Source: Clostridiales bacterium UBA6330
GTDB lineage: Bacteria; Bacillota; Clostridia; Oscillospirales; CAG-272
Direction: 5' to 3'
DNA: 24,939 nucleotides
NCBI GenBank assembly: GCA_002438075.1
Contig: DJSQ01000046.1
Location: 1-24,939, forward strand
Within the stretch, counting starts at the first letter, position 1. Each line of letters begins with the position of its first letter. This document shows, in pieces, positions 15,705 through 23,175 of the stretch. The notes beneath the pieces were generated by a model. The model worked only from the letters and a program-made list of their open reading frames with translations, was not told the DNA's origin and made no database searches. A program made the translations under genes and the position numbers.

Positions 15705-17437
15705 AACAGCTTCGTTTAATTGCGCTTCTGCTTGCGCTTGTAACGGCATTTGCCGCGTTTTCAACGGTCACCTTTGCGGAAGAACCCGAGGGTGGCAGAA
15801 CGGTTGTGGAGTATGATTTTTCGACTATGGATTCTTTGGATGCGGTGCAGATTGAGAATCCGCACGCAGGGGGAACTGGGCAAGCTCTTGAAGCCTGTGA
15901 GTTGTCGGATGGGCGCTTGAAGCTCGAGGCTCAAATAGATAAGCATTGCTTTGTACAGCTGCTTGATTACTACCCCGCAATCAAGTCGTATTCGGATTAT
16001 ACTGTTACGATGCGGTTTTCGTTTGATACGACCGATTCGGAAGCAACAAATGTTGTAAATCAGCGCGCAGGAATTGTTTATAACCTCACCCCGCACGAAT
16101 CGACCTACAGCTGGGCGGTTATTAAAGCAGATGGGGTATACGAAAACAGCCGTTACAGTGATGGTAATTGGAAAGCTGATGGCTCTTATCAGAAGAATGA
16201 TAAACTGGATGGTGGCTACAGCAAGGATAAGGAATATACTCTGACCGCGCACATGAAAGCAGACGGCACGATTGATATGTGCTATTATGATGCGGAAGGG
16301 AATGTAATCGGAGATGCCGCAAAGGGCATCAAGAATTACCGCTCCGCACAGGGTATCGGAATCTATTTGCGCGCTTGCACAATGTATGTCAGCTATTTTT
16401 CCATTGTTGAGAACGGCGGATTTAATCCGAACATTGAAAAGAAAGGAACCGAAACAACAGCTCTGAATTTCGGAACGGTTGCGGACCTTTCCGATCTCAC
16501 GGGGCTTTCGGTTGTCAATGGAAATGTCGACAATGTGACGTTGACAGACGGAAAGCTGACGGTTGCCGCAGACAGTACTTATCATGTTCTGAATCTGTTG
16601 GATGTTGCTTCGGTTGGTGTCGAGGGCAAGGCATGGTCGATTGTAATGAAAGCGTCTTTTTCTGTCGCTACCGAAATGATCTCGGGCGAGAGCAAAAAGA
16701 TGTTCGGTATTGCGTTTGATGTGGATGCTGAAAACAAAAATTACAGTACGGCGGTCATTCGTGCAAAGGGAGACCACGATATGAACAGCTTTGCAAACAA
16801 CGCATGGAAGAGCGGGACCCGCAACTGGGATGTTTCCAACGTCAACTACTACCCGAACCACGAATACGAAATTGCGGTAATCGGCTACGCGGACGGGACC
16901 GTCCGCATGGCGATTGACGGTGTGCTCGCAACCGATGTGATGGAGCGGACGGCGCTCACGGGCAGTATCGGGGTTATCTGCCGCAACGGGACGGTCTCCG
17001 TTTCCGAAATCCGCGTTTATGAGGAAGCGGCGAACGAAATCGCTTACATCGGAACGCAAAGCTCGGGCGCGCTTGAGGACGGAACCTATAGCGTCCGTTT
17101 CGTGGCAAAGCTCGCCTCGGCAAAGGCTTCGGCGGCGGGCTTCACCGTCAGGGTCCGCGTCGGAGAAACCGACAAGACCAAAGCCTTTGCGGTTTCAAAC
17201 CTTTATCGTGAGGTGTCGGGGGAGGCGCACGGTATTTCGCTTTCCTACGCGGCAAACGATTTTGCGGGGAACTACCTGCTGGCGCAGGGAATTTACGGGA
17301 TTCCGTCCGATGCGGGGAATGTCACCTTTACGGTCACGCCCTACTATATCCAAAACGGCGAAACCGTGACCGCGCAGTCCTATGAGGTCGTATACAACGC
17401 CGGCAGCTTGGTCAGCCAGACCGCTGTCTCGGAGTAA
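15701..17437 (+). CDS. Exported protein with two LamG-like domains and the shared C-terminal domain
   Basis: A 578-residue protein. The ATG at 15701 follows AGGAGG and overlaps the previous stop. The signal peptide (about 1-26) ends near TVTFAEE. Two related beta-rich domains lie at about 35-240 and 245-445; each has the YxxAVI(K/R)A(D/K)G ... DGT ... GIG or GVI(C) pattern also seen in the preceding gene product. The C-terminal domain (about 450-578) carries YIGTQSS, VRFVAKL and GFTVRV and matches in pattern the C terminus of the protein at 23176-24582. There is no membrane anchor and no catalytic motif. Domain 1 and half of domain 2 are AT-richer than the rest. It is followed after 11 bases by a small peptide gene. 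It is probably an exported binding protein; function unknown. Confidence 0.75.
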   Translation: MKQLRLIALLLALVTAFAAFSTVTFAEEPEGGRTVVEYDFSTMDSLDAVQIENPHAGGTGQALEACELSDGRLKLEAQIDKHCFVQLLDYYPAIKSYSDYTVTMRFSFDTTDSEATNVVNQRAGIVYNLTPHESTYSWAVIKADGVYENSRYSDGNWKADGSYQKNDKLDGGYSKDKEYTLTAHMKADGTIDMCYYDAEGNVIGDAAKGIKNYRSAQGIGIYLRACTMYVSYFSIVENGGFNPNIEKKGTETTALNFGTVADLSDLTGLSVVNGNVDNVTLTDGKLTVAADSTYHVLNLLDVASVGVEGKAWSIVMKASFSVATEMISGESKKMFGIAFDVDAENKNYSTAVIRAKGDHDMNSFANNAWKSGTRNWDVSNVNYYPNHEYEIAVIGYADGTVRMAIDGVLATDVMERTALTGSIGVICRNGTVSVSEIRVYEEAANEIAYIGTQSSGALEDGTYSVRFVAKLASAKASAAGFTVRVRVGETDKTKAFAVSNLYREVSGEAHGISLSYAANDFAGNYLLAQGIYGIPSDAGNVTFTVTPYYIQNGETVTAQSYEVVYNAGSLVSQTAVSE

Positions 17438-17448
17438 AGGAGAAAATG

Positions 17449-17586
17449 ATGAAACACAGCTATACGATGCCCGAATTGCAAATGCTTCCGTTATCCGAGG
17501 AGCAGGATGTTCTGACCTCCTCGGGGCTCCCGACCGTGGCAAGCGGCAACGGGGAATGGATCGGCTGGGATGACCTCATCGGCTGA
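17449..17586 (+). CDS. Small peptide gene (45 aa), family 1 member, paired with exported protein
   Basis: It encodes a 45-residue peptide beginning MKHSYTMPELQML and ending GEWIGWDDLIG. AAAGGAG lies six bases before the ATG at 17449; a second ATG at 17446 is only three bases from it. The gene begins 11 bases after the preceding stop codon. The N-terminal pattern M-K-x-x-Y-x-x-x-E ... QDVLTSS matches the peptide at 24601-24744, which also follows a protein with the same C-terminal domain. There is no signal peptide, no Cys and no membrane segment. The split into a conserved N half and a variable, Gly/Trp/acidic C half resembles precursor peptides of RiPPs, but no maturation enzyme is nearby. 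Function unknown. The repeated context makes a real gene likely. Confidence 0.7.
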   Translation: MKHSYTMPELQMLPLSEEQDVLTSSGLPTVASGNGEWIGWDDLIG

Positions 17587-17607
17587 CGGAAACGGAGACA
17601 GCCGACT

Positions 17608-18531
17608 ATGAGCTCGGAACAGTTGATACGAAATCTTGAGGTTCCGCACGGAACGGTGGATGCCATTCTGGATACGGACGCATACAACGAGGTGGACGAC
17701 CAGTTTGCGCTTGCCTATATGCTCCTCTCGCGGGAGCGCATCCGCACGTTCGGAATCTGCGCGGCGCCGTTTCTGAACCGCAAAAGCACCTCGCCAGCCG
17801 ACGGAATGCGGAAAAGCCACGCGGAAATTCTGCGGGTGCTGGATTTGATGGAGGGGACCGAAAAGCCGCCCGTTTACATGGGCGCGGAGCGGTTTCTCTC
17901 GGGCGAGGGGGAGGCTGTCGGGTCTCCCGCCGCCGAATTCATCGTGCGGGAGGCGTTGCGGCACACGCCCGAAAATCCGCTTTACCTCGTTGCCATCGGT
18001 GCCATTACCAACATCGCCTCGGCTGTCCTGCTGTCTCCCGAGGCGATGCGGGAGAACACCGTGGTGGTGTGGCTCGGCGGAACGGGGCACGGCTGGGCCC
18101 ACTCGAAGGAATTCAACCTGATGGAGGATGTCGCGGCGGCGCGGGTGGTATTTGACTGCGGCGTGCCGATTGTCCAGCTGCCCTGTCAGGGCGTGGTCAG
18201 CGAATTCCGCACCACGCGGTGGGAGCTGGAGCATTGGCTGGTTGGAACCACTCCGATTGCCGACTACCTTGCCAAAAACGCGATTCGCGAGGCGGAAAGC
18301 TATGCGGCGGGGCAGGCATGGAGCCGTTGCATCTGGGATGTTGCGGCGGTTGCGTGGCTTTTGAACGATGGCGAGCGGTTTATGGGGTCCTATCTAACCC
18401 CCGCGCCGATTCCCGAATATGACCATCACTACAGCTTCGACCCGCGTCGGCATCCGATACGGTATGTTTACCGCATCCACCGCGACGCACTGTTCACCGA
18501 CCTGTTTACCAAGCTGGCGGGAACGAAATGA
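17608..18531 (+). CDS. Nucleoside-hydrolase-like protein (IUNH fold)
   Basis: A 307-residue cytoplasmic protein. The N-terminal calcium-site motif of inosine-uridine nucleoside hydrolases is present as DTDAYNEVDDQFAL (residues 22-35), and the middle has AIGAITNIASA, corresponding to the family's GPLTNIA region. The C-terminal motif normally read as HDPxAVA appears as IWDVAAVAWLL, so the Asp is kept but the catalytic-region His is replaced by Trp. The family cleaves the N-glycosidic bond of nucleosides to ribose and base. The His change and the altered N-terminal motif suggest a different substrate. The ribosome binding site is modest (GGAG, 12 bases away). It lies 21 bases after the small peptide gene and ends the long plus-strand run. 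Confidence 0.85.
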   Translation: MSSEQLIRNLEVPHGTVDAILDTDAYNEVDDQFALAYMLLSRERIRTFGICAAPFLNRKSTSPADGMRKSHAEILRVLDLMEGTEKPPVYMGAERFLSGEGEAVGSPAAEFIVREALRHTPENPLYLVAIGAITNIASAVLLSPEAMRENTVVVWLGGTGHGWAHSKEFNLMEDVAAARVVFDCGVPIVQLPCQGVVSEFRTTRWELEHWLVGTTPIADYLAKNAIREAESYAAGQAWSRCIWDVAAVAWLLNDGERFMGSYLTPAPIPEYDHHYSFDPRRHPIRYVYRIHRDALFTDLFTKLAGTK

Positions 18532-18537
18532 CCCACA

Positions 18538-18572
18538 CAGGCGATGCCGCTTTCGGTGTCGCCTGTTTTTTT
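18538..18572 (+). terminator. Rho-independent terminator of the long carbohydrate operon
   Basis: CAGGCGA (18538-18544) pairs with TCGCCTG (18559-18565); the inner CCG/CGG arms and two T-G wobbles complete the stem around a CTTT loop. Seven T residues follow at 18566-18572. It lies six bases after the nucleoside-hydrolase stop codon. Confidence 0.9.
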
Positions 18573-18607
18573 GTGGGAGACTTTCTTAAAAGCCTTCCCT
18601 TAAGGGC

Positions 18608-18636
18608 TTGACAACGCACGCCGAATCGGGTATAAT
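18608..18636 (+). promoter_or_regulatory. Consensus sigma-A promoter of the WbsX/GH99-like gene
   Basis: TTGACA (18608-18613), a 17-base spacer and TATAAT (18631-18636) match the consensus at every position. The predicted start near 18643 gives a leader of about 46 bases before the ATG at 18689. No operator is obvious. Confidence 0.85.
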
Positions 18637-18688
18637 AATAGGGAATTGTTTTTTCGCTTGGAACAAACCACAGAAAGAGAGAAAAGCT

Positions 18689-19801
18689 ATGAGTCGGTAT
18701 GATGTTGCGGCGTACATCTGGCCCGCTTACACGGGGGACGAGCCGCGGGCGCGGATTTTTTGGAAGGAAGGCATCGGGGAATGGCAAACGGTCAAAAATT
18801 CCGTGCGCAAGACCCCTGCGTATTTTTGGGATCGGAAGCCGCTCTGGGGCTACGTCAACGAGGCGGACCCTTATGTGATGGAAAGCCAGATTGCCTGTGC
18901 GCGCGAGCACGGGGTCAACGTCTTTATTTACGATTGGTATTGGTATGACCACCGCCCTTTCCTAGAGCAGTGTCTGGACAACGGCTATCTCGGCGCGAAG
19001 AACAACGATTTGGTCAAATTCTACCTGATGTGGGCGAACCATGACGCGAATTACGTCTGGAACATCGACCTCTCGGACAAGTACAAGGAGACTGTGGTCT
19101 GGGAGGGGATGCAGTCGCGCGAGGAATTCGAGCGGATTGCAAAGCGCGTGATTAAAAAGTATTTCAAGCACCCTTCCTATTATCAGATTGACGGCAAGCC
19201 CGTGTTTATGATTTACGATCTGGTCAACCTTGCAAAGGGGCTGGGCGGAGCGGATGCCGCGGCGGAGGCGCTGGAGTGGTTCCGCGAGGAAACGGTCCGC
19301 GCGGGCTTTGCGGGACTGCACCTGCAAGCGGCGGCTTGGGGAATGAACGGCAACAACCTCAGCGGCGTGGATTCCAATGGCGGCATTACCCGCGAGCAGT
19401 TCGAGCGGATGCGGTTTGACAGCGTGACGCACTATCAGTTTGCGCATTTTGCCAAGATGAATCGGGATTATACCGAGATACTGGAGGATGTCAAGGCGCA
19501 GTACGCGCTGATGGAGCAGAGCTCGCCAACCTATTTTCCGCACGTTTCCATCGGCTGGGACAACAGCCCGCGCTTTCGGGAGCGCATCGGCTCGGTGACG
19601 CGGAACAACACGCCCGAGAATTTCGAGACTGCGCTCCGCATGGCGAAGGACTATCTGGACCGCCAGCCCGAACAGCACCGTCTGGTAACGGTCAACAGCT
19701 GGAACGAGTGGACCGAAACCAGCTATCTGGAGCCCGATACGCTCAACGGCTACGGCTATCTGGAGGCGGTTCGGCGCGTGTTCGGCGGGGAAAACGACTG
19801 A
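18689..19801 (+). CDS. WbsX / glycoside hydrolase 99-like protein
   Basis: A 370-residue protein without a signal peptide. Features of the WbsX (Glyco_tran_WbsX / GH99-like) family are visible: an N-terminal YIWPAYTGD, the HGVNVFIYDWYWYD strand, KPVFMIYDL, and the C-terminal SWNEWTETSYLEPD, which matches the family's WNEWxEGxYLEP signature. The ATG at 18689 was chosen because the conserved region starts immediately; the upstream in-frame ATG at 18608 falls inside the promoter. The ribosome binding site is weak (AAGAGAG). Relatives are found in polysaccharide clusters and include endo-acting mannosidase-like hydrolases and proteins once called glycosyltransferases. Action on an alpha-linked glycan is likely, but the specificity is unknown. 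It is a single-gene transcript with its own promoter and terminator. Confidence 0.85.
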   Translation: MSRYDVAAYIWPAYTGDEPRARIFWKEGIGEWQTVKNSVRKTPAYFWDRKPLWGYVNEADPYVMESQIACAREHGVNVFIYDWYWYDHRPFLEQCLDNGYLGAKNNDLVKFYLMWANHDANYVWNIDLSDKYKETVVWEGMQSREEFERIAKRVIKKYFKHPSYYQIDGKPVFMIYDLVNLAKGLGGADAAAEALEWFREETVRAGFAGLHLQAAAWGMNGNNLSGVDSNGGITREQFERMRFDSVTHYQFAHFAKMNRDYTEILEDVKAQYALMEQSSPTYFPHVSIGWDNSPRFRERIGSVTRNNTPENFETALRMAKDYLDRQPEQHRLVTVNSWNEWTETSYLEPDTLNGYGYLEAVRRVFGGEND

Positions 19802-19814
19802 AAAACGATAGAAG

Positions 19815-19853
19815 AAAACGGGAAGCACCGTAAAACGTGCTTCCCGTTTTTTT
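19815..19853 (+). terminator. Rho-independent terminator of the WbsX/GH99-like gene
   Basis: A 14-bp perfect stem (19815-19828 with 19837-19850; core ACGGGAAGCAC) with an 8-base loop and a T-tract (19847-19853). The A-run on its 5' side means it could also stop minus-strand transcription. It lies 14 bases after the stop codon. Confidence 0.92.
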
Positions 19854-19906
19854 GTCTGCCCGCCGCCCGTGCGCGTAAAGTGCCACTAAATATACGGATT
19901 TTGCCG

Positions 19907-19935
19907 TTGACTTTTTTGTGCGAATGAAATAAAAT
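19907..19935 (+). promoter_or_regulatory. Predicted promoter of the tandem esterase genes
   Basis: TTGACT (19907-19912), a 17-base spacer and TAAAAT (19930-19935) match the consensus at ten of twelve positions. The predicted start is about 50 bases before the ATG at 19991. The stretch between the preceding terminator and this promoter holds nothing else that I recognise. Confidence 0.7.
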
Positions 19936-19990
19936 AAAGGCGGTACAAGTGTGTTTTTTGACTCAATTTCATACCGACAAGGAGGATATC

Positions 19991-21493
19991 ATGATTCGGA
20001 AACGGAAAATCGCTTGCAGAATCGGCATTTTTTTCCTGTTGGGGGCGCTGTTGCTCGGCGGATGCGCCACGGGGAACGAGCCGACAGTCGGAACGACGGA
20101 GACCCGCCCGCGGGCATATACGGAGGGTCCGCCCGAGTCAACCGAGGCGGGGACCGACAGCGGAAGGGTCACGGAGGAGACGACAACGGGCGGCGGAAAG
20201 CAGGAGGAATTACCCACGGTGGATATTGAGAAGAGCAACGCCAAGCAGAAATATTTTGTCGGGACCACCGACAAGGATGCGGTTTCCTACAAGGTTGGCG
20301 AGGAGATGAAATTCACGGTCAGCCTCCGCGCAGACGGTGCATTGGCTTCCTGCGCGAAATTCAAGTACATCCTGAAGGCGGATGACGGCAGACAGCCCGA
20401 GGAGGGCTATGCGGACGGCAAAACGGGCGTGTTTACGCTGACTACCAAGCTGGATGTGCCCGGCTTTGTGAATTTGCAGGTCATTGCGTGCAACAAGGAC
20501 GGCAACGAGCTGAGCGGTGTGAACTACTTCAAGGGCGGCGCGGGTGCCGAGATTGAGAAGCTGCAAAAGGCGAAGGCGGAGCCTGCCGACTTTGATGCCT
20601 TCTGGAAGTCCCAGCTGGCAAAGCTGGAGGGGGTCACGCCCGAGCTGACGGAGATTCGGGAGGTGACCTCGCCCGATGCCTCGTTTACGGTTTATGCCGT
20701 GAAAATCCGCTTTACCGAGCAGAACACGTGGGGAAATTACGTCTCGGCGTACCTCTCGATTCCGAAGGACGCAAAGGCGGGCTCGCTGACCCTGAACGTG
20801 AACTATCAGGGCGCGGGCGTTTCCGACCTGAACAAGCGGTGCACGAAGGGACAGGCTATGCTGACGGTCTCGGCGCACAGCATGGAGCTCGGGCGGGACA
20901 GCTCCTATTACGGCGGGCTGATGAACAGCACCCTGCGGGATTACCACAACGCCCACAACGCCACGCGGGATACGGTCTACTTCCGCGAAATGGTCCTGCG
21001 GGACATTCAGGCGGTGCGGTTTATGAAGCTGTATTTCGGCGAGAACGGTCCCGATGAACGCTTCAAGGGGCTTTGGAGCTCCAAGCAGCAGCTGATTCTC
21101 TCGGGCGGCAGTCAGGGCGGCTTTCAGGCTGTGGCGGTCGGAGCGCTGGAATCGGGCGTGTCGATGCTCGACATCAACTATCCGTGGCTCTGCGACGTTG
21201 GCGGCTGTGGCGTGAACGGGCGGATGGCAAGCACCTTTATGCCCACCTACACGCCCGCGCTGGAGTACTACGACACCGTGAATTTTGCAAAGCGGCTGAC
21301 CTGCCCGACCTACATCGGCATTGAGGGGCTGGGGGACGACATCGCAACCACAACGGGTGTGACGATATTCTGGAACAGCCTGAACCCGAGCATTGTCCGT
21401 CGGATTACCTATGTGCAGAACCAATCGCATTCGCATTTCCCGATTGGGAAAACCGATAAGTTTACGCTGAACGGCACGGTTACAAAGAACTGA
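19991..21493 (+). CDS. Acetyl xylan esterase / cephalosporin-C deacetylase-family lipoprotein (copy A)
   Basis: A 500-residue lipoprotein. AAGGAGG precedes the ATG at 19991. The lipobox is LGGC (Cys25), followed by a Thr/Pro-rich linker with TETRPRAYTEGPPE, then a beta-sandwich region (about 80-185) and the AXE1-type alpha/beta-hydrolase domain (about 190-500). It begins with ADFDAFWKSQLAKLEG and has the nucleophile Ser374 in GGSQGG, an acidic residue in GLGDDIATT and His480 or His482 near the end. It should remove acetyl groups from polysaccharides or oligosaccharides at the cell surface. Most AXE1 enzymes are about 320 residues; the extra length is the N-terminal module. The next gene is a paralogue in tandem. 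Confidence 0.88.
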   Translation: MIRKRKIACRIGIFFLLGALLLGGCATGNEPTVGTTETRPRAYTEGPPESTEAGTDSGRVTEETTTGGGKQEELPTVDIEKSNAKQKYFVGTTDKDAVSYKVGEEMKFTVSLRADGALASCAKFKYILKADDGRQPEEGYADGKTGVFTLTTKLDVPGFVNLQVIACNKDGNELSGVNYFKGGAGAEIEKLQKAKAEPADFDAFWKSQLAKLEGVTPELTEIREVTSPDASFTVYAVKIRFTEQNTWGNYVSAYLSIPKDAKAGSLTLNVNYQGAGVSDLNKRCTKGQAMLTVSAHSMELGRDSSYYGGLMNSTLRDYHNAHNATRDTVYFREMVLRDIQAVRFMKLYFGENGPDERFKGLWSSKQQLILSGGSQGGFQAVAVGALESGVSMLDINYPWLCDVGGCGVNGRMASTFMPTYTPALEYYDTVNFAKRLTCPTYIGIEGLGDDIATTTGVTIFWNSLNPSIVRRITYVQNQSHSHFPIGKTDKFTLNGTVTKN

Positions 21494-21516
21494 ACCGAGG
21501 CGGAAAGGAGCTTTCT

Positions 21517-23001
21517 ATGAAACAACGGAACAACAAACCGCTCCGTGTCGGATTGCTATGCCTGTTGGGGGCGGTCCTCCTCACGGGGTGCGGTGGAAAA
21601 GCCGAGCCGCCCGCAGGGACGACCGAAACCCGCCCGCGGGCATACACAGAGGGACCGCCCGAGACCACGCAGGCGGGCGGCGAGACAACAACGGGCGGAA
21701 AAACGGAAGAGGTGATTCCAAAGGTGGACATTGAAACGGTCAAGGCGGATAAAAAGCTGTTTGTGGGCGTAACCGACAAGGACGCGCTTTCCTATGCGGT
21801 GGGCGAGGACATGAAATTCACGGTCCGCCTGACCGCCGATGGCAAAACGGCATCCTGCCCGAAATTCAAATACGTGCTTGCGGCGGACGATGGCAGAACC
21901 CCCGAGGAGGGGTACACAGACGGCAAAACGGGCGTGTTCCGCCTGACAACCAAAATCGGCGTTGCGGGCTTTGTCAGCCTTCAGGTGACCGCCTGCGACA
22001 AGGATGGCAAGCCGATTGACGGCGTGGAGCAGTTCAACGGCGGCGCGGGCGCGGGTGTTTCCGAGATTCGGAAAAACAAGGCGGAGCCTGCCGACTTTGA
22101 CGCGTTCTGGCAGTCCCAGCTGGCAAAGCTGGAGGGGACCGCGCCCGACCTGCTGGAGGCGAAGGAGGTGGAGTCTCCCAACGCCGCATTTACGGTGTAT
22201 GCCGTGAAAATCCGCTTCTGCGCGGAGAATACGTGGGGCGATTATGTGTCGGCGTACCTTTCGGTGCCGAAGAACGCGAAGGCGGGGGCGCTCGGACTGC
22301 ACGTCAACTACAACGGCGCGGGTGTCGGGGACCTGACAAAGGAGTGCCGTTCGGGAAAGGTTACGCTGAATGTCGCGGCGCACAGCATGGAGCTGAACAA
22401 GCCGTCGTGGTACTATACGAATCTGGCAAACGGCAAGCTGAAGCGGTACGGCTTCAACGAGGAGTACAACGCAACGCGTGAAACGGTCTACTTCCGTGAG
22501 ATGATTCTGCGGGACATTCAGGGAATGCGGTTTCTGAAGCTGTATTTCGGCGAGAACGGACCCGACGAGCGCTTCAAGGGGCTTTGGACCGAGAAAAAGA
22601 CGCTGACGGTTTCGGGCGGCAGTCAGGGCGGCTTCCAGTCTGCGGCGGTCGCGGCACTGGAGCCGGGGGTCACGCTGATGACGCTCTATTGCCCGTGGCT
22701 CTGCGACATCGGCGGCTGCGGCGCGGACGGCAGACAGGCAAGCACCTATATGCCCGCCTATACCGCGGCGCTGGAATACTACGACAGCGTGAATTTTGCC
22801 AAGCGGTTGTCCTGCGATATCTACATCGATTCGGCGGGAATGGGGGACTACATCGCAACGCCCTCGGGCGTGATGGCGTTCTATAACAGCATCGGACCGA
22901 ACGTGACCAAGCGGATTACATTCAAGCAGAACACCACCCACGCGGGCAGCTCGGGCAATCCCAAAACCTATATGCTGATGCATAAGGCGGAGAAAAACTG
23001 A
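21517..23001 (+). CDS. Acetyl xylan esterase / cephalosporin-C deacetylase-family lipoprotein (copy B)
   Basis: A 494-residue paralogue of the preceding protein with the same architecture: lipobox LTGC (Cys25), linker TETRPRAYTEGPPE, beta-sandwich module, and AXE1 domain starting ADFDAFWQSQLAKLEG. The nucleophile is Ser369 in GGSQGG, the acid lies in GMGDYIATPSG and the likely catalytic His475 in TTHAG. AAAGGAG precedes the ATG. It lies 23 bases from copy A, so the two are co-transcribed. The active-site residues are kept, but the surroundings differ (GLGDDIATT and SHSH in A), which points to divergence in acetylated substrate rather than loss of activity. Confidence 0.88.
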   Translation: MKQRNNKPLRVGLLCLLGAVLLTGCGGKAEPPAGTTETRPRAYTEGPPETTQAGGETTTGGKTEEVIPKVDIETVKADKKLFVGVTDKDALSYAVGEDMKFTVRLTADGKTASCPKFKYVLAADDGRTPEEGYTDGKTGVFRLTTKIGVAGFVSLQVTACDKDGKPIDGVEQFNGGAGAGVSEIRKNKAEPADFDAFWQSQLAKLEGTAPDLLEAKEVESPNAAFTVYAVKIRFCAENTWGDYVSAYLSVPKNAKAGALGLHVNYNGAGVGDLTKECRSGKVTLNVAAHSMELNKPSWYYTNLANGKLKRYGFNEEYNATRETVYFREMILRDIQGMRFLKLYFGENGPDERFKGLWTEKKTLTVSGGSQGGFQSAAVAALEPGVTLMTLYCPWLCDIGGCGADGRQASTYMPAYTAALEYYDSVNFAKRLSCDIYIDSAGMGDYIATPSGVMAFYNSIGPNVTKRITFKQNTTHAGSSGNPKTYMLMHKAEKN

Positions 23002-23017
23002 AACCTGAACCGCAACG

Positions 23018-23042
23018 GTGTGACGGATGAATACCGTCACAC
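23018..23042 (+). other. Hairpin after the tandem esterase genes
   Basis: GTGTGACGG (23018-23026) pairs perfectly with CCGTCACAC (23034-23042) around the loop ATGAATA. It lies 16 bases after the copy B stop codon. No T-tract follows, so it may be a weak terminator, an mRNA 3' end stabiliser or the first element of the structured region that follows. Confidence 0.6.
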
Positions 23043-23062
23043 ACCTACACTTGTTGAAAGCC

Positions 23063-23135
23063 TTGCGGAGGATAGCGGCTGTGGGGCGGGGGACCGAATC
23101 CACTCGAAGAGCCCGCCCCGCAGTTGATTCCGCAA
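23063..23135 (+). ncRNA. Predicted nested stem-loop upstream of the beta-helix gene
   Basis: The outer arms TTGCGGA (23063-23069) and TCCGCAA (23129-23135) enclose a 12-bp inner stem: CTGTGGGGCGGG (23079-23090) with CCCGCCCCGCAG (23112-23123), one G-U pair, and a 21-base loop. The element ends 40 bases before the ATG at 23176. It does not match a riboswitch class that I recognise and lacks a T-tract. It may be a 5' leader regulatory element or simply a palindromic intergenic repeat. No clear promoter is visible between 23002 and 23175. Confidence 0.45.
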
Positions 23136-23175
23136 AGCGTTTCATAAATCACAAAACATGATGACGGAGGGAAAC

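Noticed and set aside
23079..23123. Possible tRNA, suggested by CCGAATCC in a GC-rich stem-loop
   Set aside because: No cloverleaf can be drawn: D and anticodon arms are missing and the stem is one long helix.
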